Assembly: GCA_949291395.1 (NCBI GenBank)
Contig: CASEVW010000110.1
Span: 1-42,855, forward strand
Direction: 5' to 3'
Length of the DNA stretch: 42,855 nucleotides
DNA from: an uncultured Oscillospiraceae bacterium
GTDB taxonomy: Bacteria > Bacillota > Clostridia > Oscillospirales > Ruminococcaceae
The notes below the pieces were generated by a model. The model was not told the DNA's origin and did no database searches. It saw only the letters and a list, made by a program, of their open reading frames with translations. The position numbers and the translations under genes were made by a program. Positions 30,897 to 39,257 of this stretch are shown here, piece after piece; position 1 is the stretch's first letter, and each line of letters starts with the position of its first letter.

Positions 30897-32501
30897 TCAC
30901 AGGCCCCGCTCTTTTTTCCAGGCCAGGAATTCCTCAAAGCTGCCGGTGCGGTCCAGGCAGCCCTCCTGCCCCAGGGGGATCTCGATGATGCGGTTAGCGA
31001 TCTCGTCGATGAACTGGTGGTCGTGGGAGGAGAACAGCAGGTTGCCCTTAAAGGAAGCCAGGCCGTTGGACAGCGCCTGGATGCTTTCCAGGTCCAGATG
31101 GTTGGTGGGCTGGTCCAGCACCAGCACGTTGGAATGGGCCATCATCATGCGGGACAGCATGCACCGCACCTTCTCGCCGCCGCTGAGCACCGAGGCGGGT
31201 TTGTACACCTCGTCGCCGGAGAAGAGCATCCGGCCCAAGAAGCCCCGCAGGAAGGTCTCGGTGGGATCGGGGCTGTACTGGCGCAGCCACTCGATCAGGT
31301 TGCCCTCAAAGCCGTCGAAGAAGGCGGAATTGTCCTGGGGGAAGTAGCTCTGGCTGGTGGAAACGCCCCACTTGAAGCTGCCGGCGTCCGGCTCCATCTC
31401 GCCCATCAGGATCTTGAACAGGGCGGTCATGCCCGCCTCGTTGTCACCCACCAGGGCGATCTTGTCGTTTTTGTTCACGGTGAAGGTCACGTTGTCCAGC
31501 ACCTTCACCCCGTCCACAGTCTTGGTCAGGCCCTGCACGAACAGGATGTCCTTGCCCACTTCACGCTCCGGCTCGAAGCCCACAAAGGGGTACCGGCGGG
31601 AGGAGGCGGGCATCTCTTCCAGCTGGATGGAGTCCAGGATCTTTTTGCGGCTGGTGGCCTGCTTGGACTTGGACTTGTTGGCGGAGAAACGCTGGATGAA
31701 GGATTGCAGCTCCTTGATCTTCTCTTCCTTTTTCTTGTTCTGGTTGCGGATGAGCTGCTGCATCAGCTGGCTGGATTCGTACCAGAAATCGTAGTTGCCG
31801 GCGTACATCTGCACCTTGTTGTAGTCGATGTCCACGGTGTGGGTGCAGACCGCGTTCAAAAAGTGCCGGTCGTGGCTGACCACGATGATGGTGCCGTAGT
31901 AGTCCATCAAAAACTCTTCCAGCCAGTCAATGGATTCGATGTCCAGGCCGTTGGTGGGCTCGTCCAGCAGAATGATGGAGGGCTGGCCGAACAGCGCCTG
32001 AGCCAGCAGCACCTTTACCTTCTGGCGGCCGTCCAGGGCCTCCATCTGGGCATAGTGCAGGTCGGTGGGCAGACCCAGGCCGCTGAGCAGCTGGTTGACC
32101 TCGGTCTCGGCATCCCAGCCGCCCATCTCGGCAAATTCCGCTTCCAGCTCGCCGGCCCGCTCGCCGTCCGCCTCAGAAAAGTCCTCTTTGGCGTACAAAG
32201 CGTCCTTTTCTTTCATAATGTCGTACAGGCGGCGGTTGCCCATGATGACGGTCTCCATCACCGAGAACTCGTCGTATTTGTAGTGGTCCTGTTCCAGCAC
32301 GCTCATGCGGTCGTCCTGCCCGATGGACACGCTGCCGCTGGTGGGCTCGATGACGCCGGAGAGGATCTTGAGCAGGGTGGATTTGCCCGCGCCGTTGGCG
32401 CCGATGATGCCGTAGCAGTTGCCGGGCACAAAGTTCAGGTTCACGTTTTTGTACAGGTAGTTGCCCTGGAACTGTAAGCTCACATCATTTACGGAAAGCA
32501 T
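30897..32501 (-). CDS. ABC-F ATPase, YbiT-like, with degenerate second nucleotide site
   Basis: The 534-residue protein (E. coli YbiT has 530) carries two ATPase domains and no membrane region. NBD1 has Walker A 'GANGAGKS' (34-41) and 'LLDEPTNGLD' (E181), but a poor signature 'LDGRQ' (156-160). NBD2 has 'GDNEAGMT' (352-359), with Met358 in place of the Walker A Lys, signature 'LSGGE' (439-443), and 'LDQPTNHLD' with Gln464 in place of the catalytic Glu. The linker (about 240-300) has the usual Lys-rich 'SANKSKSKQATSR'. ABC-F proteins act on the ribosome in translation or antibiotic protection. ATG 32499-32501 has GAGG upstream. Confidence 0.92.
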   Translation of the reverse strand: MLSVNDVSLQFQGNYLYKNVNLNFVPGNCYGIIGANGAGKSTLLKILSGVIEPTSGSVSIGQDDRMSVLEQDHYKYDEFSVMETVIMGNRRLYDIMKEKDALYAKEDFSEADGERAGELEAEFAEMGGWDAETEVNQLLSGLGLPTDLHYAQMEALDGRQKVKVLLAQALFGQPSIILLDEPTNGLDIESIDWLEEFLMDYYGTIIVVSHDRHFLNAVCTHTVDIDYNKVQMYAGNYDFWYESSQLMQQLIRNQNKKKEEKIKELQSFIQRFSANKSKSKQATSRKKILDSIQLEEMPASSRRYPFVGFEPEREVGKDILFVQGLTKTVDGVKVLDNVTFTVNKNDKIALVGDNEAGMTALFKILMGEMEPDAGSFKWGVSTSQSYFPQDNSAFFDGFEGNLIEWLRQYSPDPTETFLRGFLGRMLFSGDEVYKPASVLSGGEKVRCMLSRMMMAHSNVLVLDQPTNHLDLESIQALSNGLASFKGNLLFSSHDHQFIDEIANRIIEIPLGQEGCLDRTGSFEEFLAWKKERGL

Positions 32502-32552
32502 AGAGAAACCTCGCTTGTCAATTATTTTTGTGTAAAAGGGGGAGAGCATAGC

Positions 32553-32586
32553 AAAAGCGGCGGTATCAGGTGATACCGCCGCTTTT
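32553..32586 (-). terminator. Terminator after tRNA-Leu
   Basis: A perfect 16-base stem, AAAAGCGGCGGTATCA (32553-32568) and its complement (32571-32586), starts three bases after the tRNA end. Confidence 0.8.
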
Positions 32587-32589
32587 CTT

Positions 32590-32676
32590 TGGTGCGGATG
32601 AAGGGACTTGAACCCATATAACATTGCTGTCACTAGAACCTGAATCTAGCGCGTCTGCCAATTCCGCCACATCCGC
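32590..32676 (-). tRNA. tRNA-Leu (anticodon CAG)
   Basis: The minus strand reads GCGGATG...CATCCGC-A-CCA, 87 bases with CCA encoded. The anticodon arm is CTAGA-TTCAGGT-TCTAG, giving CAG. The long variable arm (GTGACAGCAATGTTAT region) and TTCAAGTCC T-loop fit leucine tRNA. Confidence 0.97.
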
Positions 32677-32716
32677 ATGTGTGCGGCGCTGGGGGCTTGC
32701 CTCAGCGACGTGTTTT

Positions 32717-32744
32717 ATTATATCACGCATTTTGAAAAATGCAA
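32717..32744 (-). promoter_or_regulatory. tRNA-Leu promoter
   Basis: TTGCAT (32739-32744), 16 bases, TATAAT (32717-32722) with TGA extension, on the minus strand. Confidence 0.8.
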
Positions 32745-32882
32745 GACCTTTTTTAAAATTTTTTTGCGATTTTGAAAAAAGGCCGTTTCCGGCAGGGAAA
32801 ACGCATGTGAACTGGGCTTTTCAAAATTCAATATAATAATAGAGAGGTAAGGGGAAGCAAAGAGTGAGTAGGGGATAAGCAA

Positions 32883-32920
32883 AAAAATCGACAAGCTCCT
32901 AAACGGTGCTTGTCGATTTT
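32883..32920 (-). terminator. Terminator after tRNA-Gly
   Basis: AAAAATCGACAAGC (32883-32896) pairs with its complement ending at 32920-32921, directly behind the tRNA 3' end. The A run becomes a U tract on the minus strand. Confidence 0.8.
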
Positions 32921-32994
32921 TGGAGCAGATGATGGGAATCGAACCCACACAGCCAGCTTGGGAAGCTGGAGTTCTACCACTAAACTACATCTGC
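32921..32994 (-). tRNA. tRNA-Gly (anticodon CCC)
   Basis: The minus strand reads GCAGATG...CATCTGC-T-CCA, 74 bases with CCA encoded. The anticodon arm CCAGC-TTCCCAA-GCTGG gives CCC; the T-loop is GTTCGATTC. Confidence 0.97.
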
Positions 32995-33012
32995 ATTTGT
33001 GGAACAAGTATA

Positions 33013-33041
33013 AGTATACACCCTCTGCGCCCAAAAGTCAA
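33013..33041 (-). promoter_or_regulatory. tRNA-Gly promoter
   Basis: TTGACT (33036-33041), 17 bases, TATACT (33013-33018) on the minus strand. Confidence 0.8.
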
Positions 33042-33103
33042 ATAGTTTTCTTCGCCCAAAGCCGACAAGCTGCTCCCGAATACCGCCGAAAAGCCCCGCC
33101 CTC

Positions 33104-33132
33104 TTGCCGAACCGCCCAAAAGGCCGTATACT
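33104..33132 (+). promoter_or_regulatory. Promoter of the CapA-like gene
   Basis: TTGCCG (33104-33109), 17 bases, TATACT (33127-33132), 28 bases before the start codon. Confidence 0.6.
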
Positions 33133-33160
33133 GGTAAAAAAGGCACCGGGAGGGTACAGA

Positions 33161-34522
33161 ATGAGCAGTAAAACACGTTTTGCCGCCGCACTGATCTGCG
33201 GCGTGGCGGTGGTGGCGGTGATCTGGGGCGTGTCCCAGTTTCTCACCAGCACCGGGGTGCAGCAGCTCCCGGCGCCCCAAAGCACAGCGGTTCCGTCCCC
33301 CACGCCGGATCCCGCCCAGCAGGCGGCGGACGCCCTGGCCGGCACGAACGAGGCCCTGACGCTGGACTTTCTGCGCTTCTGCGAGGCCCAGTCGCCCGGG
33401 CTGTGCAGCCAGATGGCCGCAAAACTGGCGGCAGGGGAGACCTATCAGGACCGCTGGTTCTGGGAGCTGAGTCAAAAGACCCTTCATTATTATCAGGCCC
33501 TTTATCAGCAGCCCATGGCGGAAAACGTCCACGACACCGGCAGGACCGGCCTGCCGGTGTCGCTGGCCTTCACCGGGGACGTGAATTTTGCCGATGACTG
33601 GTATAACATGCGGCACTATGCCAAAACCGGCGGCATTCCGGACTGCTTTGGCGAAAGCCTTTTGCAGCGGATGCAGGGGGCGGATGTGCTGCTGTGCAAC
33701 AACGAGTTCGCTTTTTCTGACCGGGGCAGCCCCATGCCCGGCAAGCAGTTCACCTTCCGTGCCAAGACCGCCAACGTGGAGATGTGGCAGCAGCTGGGGG
33801 CGGACATTGTGGGCCTTGCCAACAACCATTGCTTTGACTACGGCGAGGAGGCCTTTCTGGACACCCTTTCCACCCTGCAAAGCGCCGGCATCCCCTACGT
33901 GGGGGCGGGCGCAAACAGCGAAGAAGCCGCAACGGCCCAGTTTTTCCTGGCGGGCGGCATGAAGATCGGCTATGTGGCCTGCACCCGCGCGGAAAAGTAC
34001 ATCCTCACCCCCGAAGCCGGGCCGGACAGCCCCGGCGTGCTGCGCTGCTACGAGCCGGAGGCCGCCCTGGAAGCCATCCGGCAGGCGAAAGCCCAGTGTG
34101 ACTATCTGGTGGTGTATGTGCACTGGGGCACCGAAGGCACCACCGTTCTGGAGCGGGCCCAGACCGATCTGGCCACCCAGTTCCAGCAGGCAGGGGCGGA
34201 CCTGATCGTGGGGGCGCATCCTCATGTGCTGCAGGGGGCCGGCTGGCGGGAGGATGCCCCGGTGTTTTATAGCCTGGGAAATTTCTGGTTCAATATGGAA
34301 ACGCTGGACAGCGCCCTTTTGGAAGTGGAGCTCTCCGGCCCCTCCGCCGCCCAGGCTCAGGCGCGCCTTTTGCCCTGCATCCAGACCGGCGGCCGCACCA
34401 GCCTGGTGGAAGACGAGGCGGAAAAACAGCGGATCTTAAATGAATTGAACGCTGTGATGGAAAGCGGCTTTTTTGACAAAAACGGTGTGCTGCAACAAAA
34501 AGAGCATGGACAGACAGTGTAA
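33161..34522 (+). CDS. CapA-family (poly-gamma-glutamate type) metallophosphatase-like protein
   Basis: The 453-residue protein has one N-terminal membrane anchor (about 5-30) and a Pro/Thr-rich spacer, then a CapA domain from about residue 130: 'SLAFTGDVNFADDW', 'LLCNNEFAFSDRG', 'DIVGLANNHCFDYGEEAF', 'VVYVHWGTEGT', 'DLIVGAHPHVLQG' and 'FYSLGNFWFN'. These are metal-binding motifs of the calcineurin-like CapA/PgsA family. True capsule operons also carry capB and capC; none are here, so this is probably a stand-alone surface enzyme of unknown substrate. GGGAGGG precedes ATG 33161; an ATG-less extension of 19 codons upstream is rejected. Confidence 0.9.
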   Translation: MSSKTRFAAALICGVAVVAVIWGVSQFLTSTGVQQLPAPQSTAVPSPTPDPAQQAADALAGTNEALTLDFLRFCEAQSPGLCSQMAAKLAAGETYQDRWFWELSQKTLHYYQALYQQPMAENVHDTGRTGLPVSLAFTGDVNFADDWYNMRHYAKTGGIPDCFGESLLQRMQGADVLLCNNEFAFSDRGSPMPGKQFTFRAKTANVEMWQQLGADIVGLANNHCFDYGEEAFLDTLSTLQSAGIPYVGAGANSEEAATAQFFLAGGMKIGYVACTRAEKYILTPEAGPDSPGVLRCYEPEAALEAIRQAKAQCDYLVVYVHWGTEGTTVLERAQTDLATQFQQAGADLIVGAHPHVLQGAGWREDAPVFYSLGNFWFNMETLDSALLEVELSGPSAAQAQARLLPCIQTGGRTSLVEDEAEKQRILNELNAVMESGFFDKNGVLQQKEHGQTV

Positions 34523-34540
34523 ATATAGCCCGGAACAAGA

Positions 34541-34591
34541 AAACGCCTTGCGCTGGCGTGCTGAATGTTCAGCCGCCAGCGCAAGGCGTTT
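34541..34591. terminator. Terminator after CapA-like gene
   Basis: A 17-base stem from AAACGCCTTGCGCTGGC (34541-34557) to its complement (34575-34591), followed by TGTTTTAT. The convergent DUF4230 operon ends 48 bases on. Confidence 0.85.
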
Positions 34592-34638
34592 GTTTTATGA
34601 ACAGCGTGATTCAAAAGGAGCTCTTGCACATTGTTCTT

Positions 34639-35292
34639 TTATTCCGAAGCGTTTTCCGGCGCGGATGCCGCGTCCTGAGAGGCCGGACTTTCGGCGGCAT
34701 CCAGCGGGTTTCCGTCCGCATCCAGATAGACCCATTGGATGGTATATTCTTTGCCTACGGCGGTGCCCAGATTCATCACATAGTCTGCCAGCAAAGACTG
34801 CGCCCGCTGCTGCGCCTGTGCCAGGAGGGCGTGGTCGTTGGAAGCGTTTTCCTGCAGCTGACGCTGAGCATCGGCAAAAGCGGCCACCTCGTCATCTGCA
34901 TCGATGGCGGCAGAGTCTTTGTCCACAATATAAGAATCCTCGTTCAAAGTAGAAGAATCCACATCGCACTTCAGCACTTTGGCTGCCGGAAGGGTGATGG
35001 TGACCTGCGTATCCTTGATCTCCATGGTTACCAGAGAAGCGTCAATCCCCAGCTTTACGACACCGCTGTATTCGATCCAGAAACGCTTATCCTTTTTCCA
35101 CCAGAGCGCGCCGGAAGCATCTTCCTGCGTGAATTTTGCCACGTTGTGGTAATAGCAGTCCATCACCGCAAGTTCACAGATGGACCGCATCTGGGAGGTC
35201 TGGGGCTCCACATCCGGAACAGGGGCTTTTTGGCAGGCGGTACAGGTGAGCAGAGTCATCAGCGCAAGAGAAAGAGCGATCTGTTTTTTCAT
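34639..35292 (-). CDS. DUF4230 lipoprotein
   Basis: The 217 residues start with a lipoprotein signal (MKKQIALSLALMTLLTCTAC, Cys at about 20), so the protein is anchored outside the membrane. The DUF4230 domain covers about 35-205: 'ICELAVMDCYYHNVAKF', 'WIEYSGVVKLGIDASLV', 'VTITLPAAKVLKCDVD'. The tail is Ala/Ser/Glu-rich. DUF4230 has no known function. I prefer ATG 35290-35292 (AAGGAGG eight bases upstream) to a GTG three codons earlier. It is the second of two DUF4230 genes in tandem, 13 bases apart. Confidence 0.85.
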   Translation of the reverse strand: MKKQIALSLALMTLLTCTACQKAPVPDVEPQTSQMRSICELAVMDCYYHNVAKFTQEDASGALWWKKDKRFWIEYSGVVKLGIDASLVTMEIKDTQVTITLPAAKVLKCDVDSSTLNEDSYIVDKDSAAIDADDEVAAFADAQRQLQENASNDHALLAQAQQRAQSLLADYVMNLGTAVGKEYTIQWVYLDADGNPLDAAESPASQDAASAPENASE

Positions 35293-35305
35293 GTTCGACA
35301 CCTCC

Positions 35306-35920
35306 TTATTCCACGGTCACGGTATAGCCGGCATCCAGCTGTTCAACGAACGGATCGACCAGTGCCGTTACAAAATTCACAGCGCTTTGCTGTGCCAGTT
35401 CGAGGATGGCGTCCTGTTTTGTACTTTCTGCTTTCACGTCCTCTTCACAGGCTCGGAACGCCTGCTGCGTGATGGTGGAACTGTTGGCCTTTGTGTTGTA
35501 GAAGATGAAATCCAGGGAGGAAATATCCACACTGGGTTCCATGATGTATACCGGGGGCAGTGTGATATGGATCGTTTTGGTTTCTTCGTCCATATCGATA
35601 TCGATCTTGTCCATGTCGAGGCCGGCGTCCACTCTGGCCTCGTAGGACACATAGTAATCGATTTGATCGGACTTTTCCTCGTTCATTACTTCCGCGATAC
35701 CGTTATAAACTGCCGTGAAGGTAGAAAGCTCACTGACCTTTACGATCTTTTCCAGTGTGGGAACGGTGAGGACTTCCGGCTTGTTTTCTTTGTCATTCCC
35801 TGCAATCAACAGGGGGGCTGCCACCACTGCCGCCACCAAGGCAAAGGTTATGGCCCCGGTGATGGCTTTTTGGAGGACAGTAAGGCCCATCCATCTTTTT
35901 TTCACTTCGATCTTCTTCAT
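35306..35920 (-). CDS. DUF4230 membrane-anchored protein
   Basis: The 204 residues have a cytoplasmic basic N-terminus and a transmembrane segment ('GAITFALVAAVVAAPLLIAG', about 21-40). The DUF4230 domain follows, with 'VKVSELSTFTAVYNGIAEV', 'YVSYEARVDAGLDMDKI', 'IHITLPPVYIMEPSVDISSL'. It shares the (Y)xGxxxxGID/GLDM-type core and 'ITLPP' strand with the lipoprotein encoded next, so the two are paralogues. GAGGAG precedes the ATG. Both genes are less GC-rich than the surrounding ones. Confidence 0.85.
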   Translation of the reverse strand: MKKIEVKKRWMGLTVLQKAITGAITFALVAAVVAAPLLIAGNDKENKPEVLTVPTLEKIVKVSELSTFTAVYNGIAEVMNEEKSDQIDYYVSYEARVDAGLDMDKIDIDMDEETKTIHITLPPVYIMEPSVDISSLDFIFYNTKANSSTITQQAFRACEEDVKAESTKQDAILELAQQSAVNFVTALVDPFVEQLDAGYTVTVE

Positions 35921-35945
35921 AGGAATACACTCCTCTTCCTTTTAT

Positions 35946-35967
35946 TATGGCAATGCACACTGCCATA
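35946..35967 (-). promoter_or_regulatory. Inverted repeat upstream of the DUF4230 pair
   Basis: TATGGCA (35946-35952) and TGCCATA (35961-35967) form a 7-base inverted repeat overlapping a possible -10 (CATAAT on the minus strand). It is a candidate operator in the 358-base gap 35921-36278. That gap holds no gene. Confidence 0.35.
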
Positions 35968-36143
35968 ACAGCCGCTGTAAATTTCGCGATACACCTCTCA
36001 AGAAAGGGCACATACTGTGTTTCAGTTTAACACATTTAGATGAACGGTGCAACGAAAAAAGGGCTTGTGGTACTCTTGGCGGGGCAGAACATTGAAAAAA
36101 CACAGTGCCCCACCACAAAAAATTTACAAATTCCCTGGGAAAA

Positions 36144-36186
36144 GAGCCCGGCAGCCGTTCCGCTGCCGGGTTCTTTGTGCTATAAT
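36144..36186 (+). promoter_or_regulatory. Hairpin and extended -10 promoter of the hydratase gene
   Basis: GAGCCCGGCAGC (36144-36155) and GCTGCCGGGTTC (36162-36173) form a terminator-like hairpin ending in TTTG. It is followed by TGC-TATAAT (36181-36186). The hairpin occupies the place of the -35 region. It could stop upstream readthrough or bind a regulator. Confidence 0.5.
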
Positions 36187-36278
36187 CGAACATGCAGGCC
36201 GCTTTTGCAGAATAAAGCGAATCGGCGGCCGTTCCCAACCATATGACAGGATCCCTCATTAAAAAGGAGGTTTTTATC

Positions 36279-38549
36279 ATGATAACCTGCAGCAAGACAG
36301 GGATGTATTACGCAAACGGCCAGTGGGTAGCGGCGGACGGCGAAGCGCCGGCCAAGCTGGCGGCCCTGGGCTTTGACGAAAAGGCGGTGGCAAACGCCAA
36401 GACCGGCACCATCGCCTGGGGCATTTTGCAGGCCCACAACCAAAGCGGCGACACCGAGGCTCTGAAGCTGAAATTCGACGCCATGGCCAGCCACGACATC
36501 ACCTTCGTGGGCATCGTGCAGACCGCCCGGGCTTCCGGGCTGGAAAAGTTCCCCATGCCCTATGTGCTCACCAACTGCCACAACAGCCTGTGCGCGGTGG
36601 GCGGTACCATCAACGAGGACGACCATCTATTCGGCCTGTCCGCCGCCAAAAAGTACGGCGGCATCTTCGTGCCGCCCCATCTGGCGGTCATCCACCAGTA
36701 TATGCGGGAGATGTACGCCGGCTGCGGCAAGATGATCCTCGGGTCGGACAGCCACACCCGTTACGGCGCGCTGGGCACCATGGCCATTGGCGAGGGCGGC
36801 GGCGAGCTGGCAAAGCAGCTGCTGGGCCGCACCTATGACGTGGCCCGGCCCGGCGTGGTGGCGGTGTACCTCACCGGCAAGCCCGCCGTGGGCGTCGGCC
36901 CCCAGGACGTGGCCCTGGCCATCATCGGGGCGGTGTTCCAGAACGGCTATGTAAAGAATAAGGTCATGGAGTTCGTCGGCCCCGGCATCGCTCAGCTGCC
37001 CCTGGAATACCGCAGCGGCATCGACGTGATGACCACCGAGACCACCTGCCTGTCCAGCATCTGGTGCACCGACGAGATCACCCGGGAGTATCTGGCCCTG
37101 CACGGCCGTGCGGCGGATTACAAGCCTCTGGCCCCGGCGGCGCTGGCCTATTACGACGGCCTGGTGGAGGTGGACCTGTCCAAAGTGCGTCCGATGATCG
37201 CCCTGCCCATGCACCCCTCCAACGTGTACAGCATCGAGGAGCTGAACGCCAACCTGGAGGACATCCTGCACAAGACCGAAGAGGACTGCAAGGCCCTGAT
37301 GGGCGGCAAGGTCCAGCTGGATCTGGTGAGCAAGATCGAAAACGGCAGGCTGCGGGTGGATCAGGGCGTGATCGCAGGCTGCGCCGGCGGCATGTATTCC
37401 AACATCTGCGAGGCGGCCGCCATCCTGAAAGACCACACCGGCGGCAACGGGGAATACGCCCTCAGCGTATACCCCTCCAGCCAGCCCACCATGATGGCGT
37501 TGATGAAGAACGGCGCTCTGGCCAGCCTGATGGCGGGCGGCGCCACCATCCGCACCGCCTTCTGCGGCCCCTGCTTCGGCGCGGGGGACGTGCCCGCCAA
37601 CGGGGCGCTGAGCATCCGCCACACCACCCGCAACTTCCCCAGCCGGGAAGGCTCCAAGCCCGGCAGCGGCCAGATCGCCGGCGTGGCGCTGATGGACGCC
37701 CGCTCCATTGCGGCCACTACCCGCAACGGCGGCATCCTGACCCCCGCCACCGACATTGACTACGATCCCACCATCTCGCCCTACGAATTTGACGATTCCA
37801 GCTACCGCAGCCGGGTCTATTCCGGCTTTGGCAAGGGCAATTACGACGAGCTGCTGCGCCTTGGGCCCAACATCAAGGATTGGCCCGCCATCCAGCCGCT
37901 GCCGGAAAACCTGCTGCTCAAGGTGAGCAGCTACATCACCGACCCGGTGACCACCACCGACGAGCTGATCCCCAGCGGCGAGACCAGTTCCTACCGTTCC
38001 AATCCTCTGGGCCTGGCAGAGTTCACCCTGAGCCGCAAGGACCCGGACTATGTGTCCCGGGCCAAGGCGGTGCAGGCGGAGGAAGCCGCCCGGGCCGCCG
38101 GGCAGGCCAGCGGAGAGCTGCTGCGGCAGATCCGTCTGGTGCCGGGCTGCAGTGATCTGAGCTGGCAGCAGGTGGGCATCGCCTCCACCATTTATGCGGT
38201 GAAGCCCGGCGACGGCTCGGCCCGGGAACAGGCCGCCAGCTGCCAGCGTGTGCTGGGCGCCGGGGCGAACATCGCGGTGGAATACGCCACCAAGCGGTAC
38301 CGCTCCAACCTGATCAACTGGGGCATGCTGCCCTTCCAGCTGGCAGGCCCCACTCCCTTTGGGTTAAACGACTACATTCTGGTGCCCAACATCCGCCAGG
38401 CGGTGCAGGGCGAGCTGAGCCACATCCCGGCCTTTGTGCTGGGGCCGGACGGCTGCCGGGAATTCCCCCTGTCCATTGCGCCTCTCACGGCGGACGAGCG
38501 GCAGATCCTGTTGGACGGCTGCCTGATCAACTACTATAAGAACCACTAA
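36279..38549 (+). CDS. Aconitase-superfamily hydratase (YbhJ-like)
   Basis: The 756-residue protein has the full aconitase layout with a swivel domain at the C-terminus. Cluster cysteines are C368 in '[11 protein letters not shown]' and C429/C432 in '[11 protein letters not shown]'; '[22 protein letters not shown]' (about 154-173) supplies active-site residues. The overall form matches E. coli YbhJ (about 750 residues) better than AcnA, AcnB or LeuC, so the substrate is uncertain. No citrate-cycle genes are adjacent. AAAAGGAGG precedes ATG 36279; an upstream frame of twelve codons is rejected. Confidence 0.87.
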   Translation: MITCSKTGMYYANGQWVAADGEAPAKLAALGFDEKAVANAKTGTIAWGILQAHNQSGDTEALKLKFDAMASHDITFVGIVQTARASGLEKFPMPYVLTNCHNSLCAVGGTINEDDHLFGLSAAKKYGGIFVPPHLAVIHQYMREMYAGCGKMILGSDSHTRYGALGTMAIGEGGGELAKQLLGRTYDVARPGVVAVYLTGKPAVGVGPQDVALAIIGAVFQNGYVKNKVMEFVGPGIAQLPLEYRSGIDVMTTETTCLSSIWCTDEITREYLALHGRAADYKPLAPAALAYYDGLVEVDLSKVRPMIALPMHPSNVYSIEELNANLEDILHKTEEDCKALMGGKVQLDLVSKIENGRLRVDQGVIAGCAGGMYSNICEAAAILKDHTGGNGEYALSVYPSSQPTMMALMKNGALASLMAGGATIRTAFCGPCFGAGDVPANGALSIRHTTRNFPSREGSKPGSGQIAGVALMDARSIAATTRNGGILTPATDIDYDPTISPYEFDDSSYRSRVYSGFGKGNYDELLRLGPNIKDWPAIQPLPENLLLKVSSYITDPVTTTDELIPSGETSSYRSNPLGLAEFTLSRKDPDYVSRAKAVQAEEAARAAGQASGELLRQIRLVPGCSDLSWQQVGIASTIYAVKPGDGSAREQAASCQRVLGAGANIAVEYATKRYRSNLINWGMLPFQLAGPTPFGLNDYILVPNIRQAVQGELSHIPAFVLGPDGCREFPLSIAPLTADERQILLDGCLINYYKNH

Positions 38550-38564
38550 GCAATAAAAGAATTG

Positions 38565-38608
38565 AAGACCGGTTTTCTGCTTTTTTAAGCGGGAAGCCGG
38601 TCTTTTTT
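38565..38608 (+). terminator. Terminator after the hydratase gene
   Basis: AAGACCGG (38565-38572) pairs with CCGGTCTT (38597-38604), with inner GCTT/AAGC pairing, followed by TTTT. Confidence 0.85.
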
Positions 38609-38849
38609 GCAGAAAGTGGTCCTCAAAAAAATACAAAAAGCAGAACAAGTTCTGCGAATTTCGGCTTTTTGGTGGGAAAAATAGACAAATCAGCAGATTT
38701 TGGGTGGCATTTTCCATACAATTGGTAAAACGGGCGAAGAAGCAACAATTTTCGCCATTTTAAAGCGGTACAATACTAATTAAAGGCACGGTCACCGGGC
38801 TTGAATTCCCCAGGACCGGGCCAAGCGATTTTAGGAGGGGAGCTTTAGC
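38609..38849. other. Structured gap before the 72-residue gene
   Basis: A perfect palindrome GCAGAAC-AA-GTTCTGC (38640-38655) is nested in AAAAAGC/GCTTTTT (38635-38641, 38664-38670). A possible -10, TACAAT (38769-38774), lies upstream of the next gene but without a good -35. No gene was seen. Confidence 0.4.
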
Positions 38850-39068
38850 ATGACGTTTACAGTGGTGACGACCGAAGAGATCGACGTGACCGGAAGCCGC
38901 GTGCTTATGTTCGGACTGGCGGTCCCGCAGGGGGAGACCTTTGCGGCCATCAGCCCTCACAAAAGCCAAGTGGAAGAGATGGCACGCATCTTGAACAGCA
39001 GCGGCGTCGCCCCGGAGCACCAGCGGGATCTTTTGGAGGATATGGTGCAGCAAATCTATTTACCCTGA
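38850..39068 (+). CDS. Small conserved-looking protein (DUF6514-like)
   Basis: This 72-residue protein starts after a strong ribosome site (AGGAGGGGAGC). It opens MTFTVVTTEEIDVTGSRV; the second half 'AAISPHKSQVEEMARILNSSG...LLEDMVQQIYL' resembles the clostridial DUF6514 pattern (short beta part, then two helices ending in a (V/L)EDx(V/L) motif). No function is known. It has its own strong terminator, which argues for a real gene. Confidence 0.65.
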   Translation: MTFTVVTTEEIDVTGSRVLMFGLAVPQGETFAAISPHKSQVEEMARILNSSGVAPEHQRDLLEDMVQQIYLP

Positions 39069-39098
39069 GGACAGAATGAGAACATCCAGATCAAAGCG

Positions 39099-39148
39099 AA
39101 AAAACTCTCTGCAAACGGCCAGCGGCCAAAAGTTGCAGAGAGTTTTTT
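39099..39148 (+). terminator. Terminator after the 72-residue gene
   Basis: A perfect 16-base stem, AAAAAACTCTCTGCAA (39099-39114) and its complement (39133-39148), ends in TTTTTT. Confidence 0.9.
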
Positions 39149-39191
39149 GTTTTGTAATAAAAGCATTCTTTTCGTTTGGTAAAAAGTATGC

Positions 39192-39221
39192 TATAATAGT
39201 ACAAAATCGTGCAAAATCATG
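39192..39221 (+). promoter_or_regulatory. PHP gene promoter with tandem 10-base repeat
   Basis: TGC-TATAAT (39192-39197) is an extended -10. Right behind it CAAAATCGTG and CAAAATCATG (39202-39211, 39212-39221) repeat in tandem at the expected transcript start. Confidence 0.5.
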
Positions 39222-39257
39222 CGTTTTTTGCAAAGCAAGGAAAGTGAGGCCAGCCAT

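Noticed and set aside
31017..32477. 486-codon frame opposite the ABC-F gene
   Set aside because: Shadow frame; the minus strand encodes clear ATPase motifs.
33104..33160. 19-codon extension of the CapA-like protein
   Set aside because: It overlaps the promoter; the ATG at 33161 has a good ribosome site and a proper membrane anchor.
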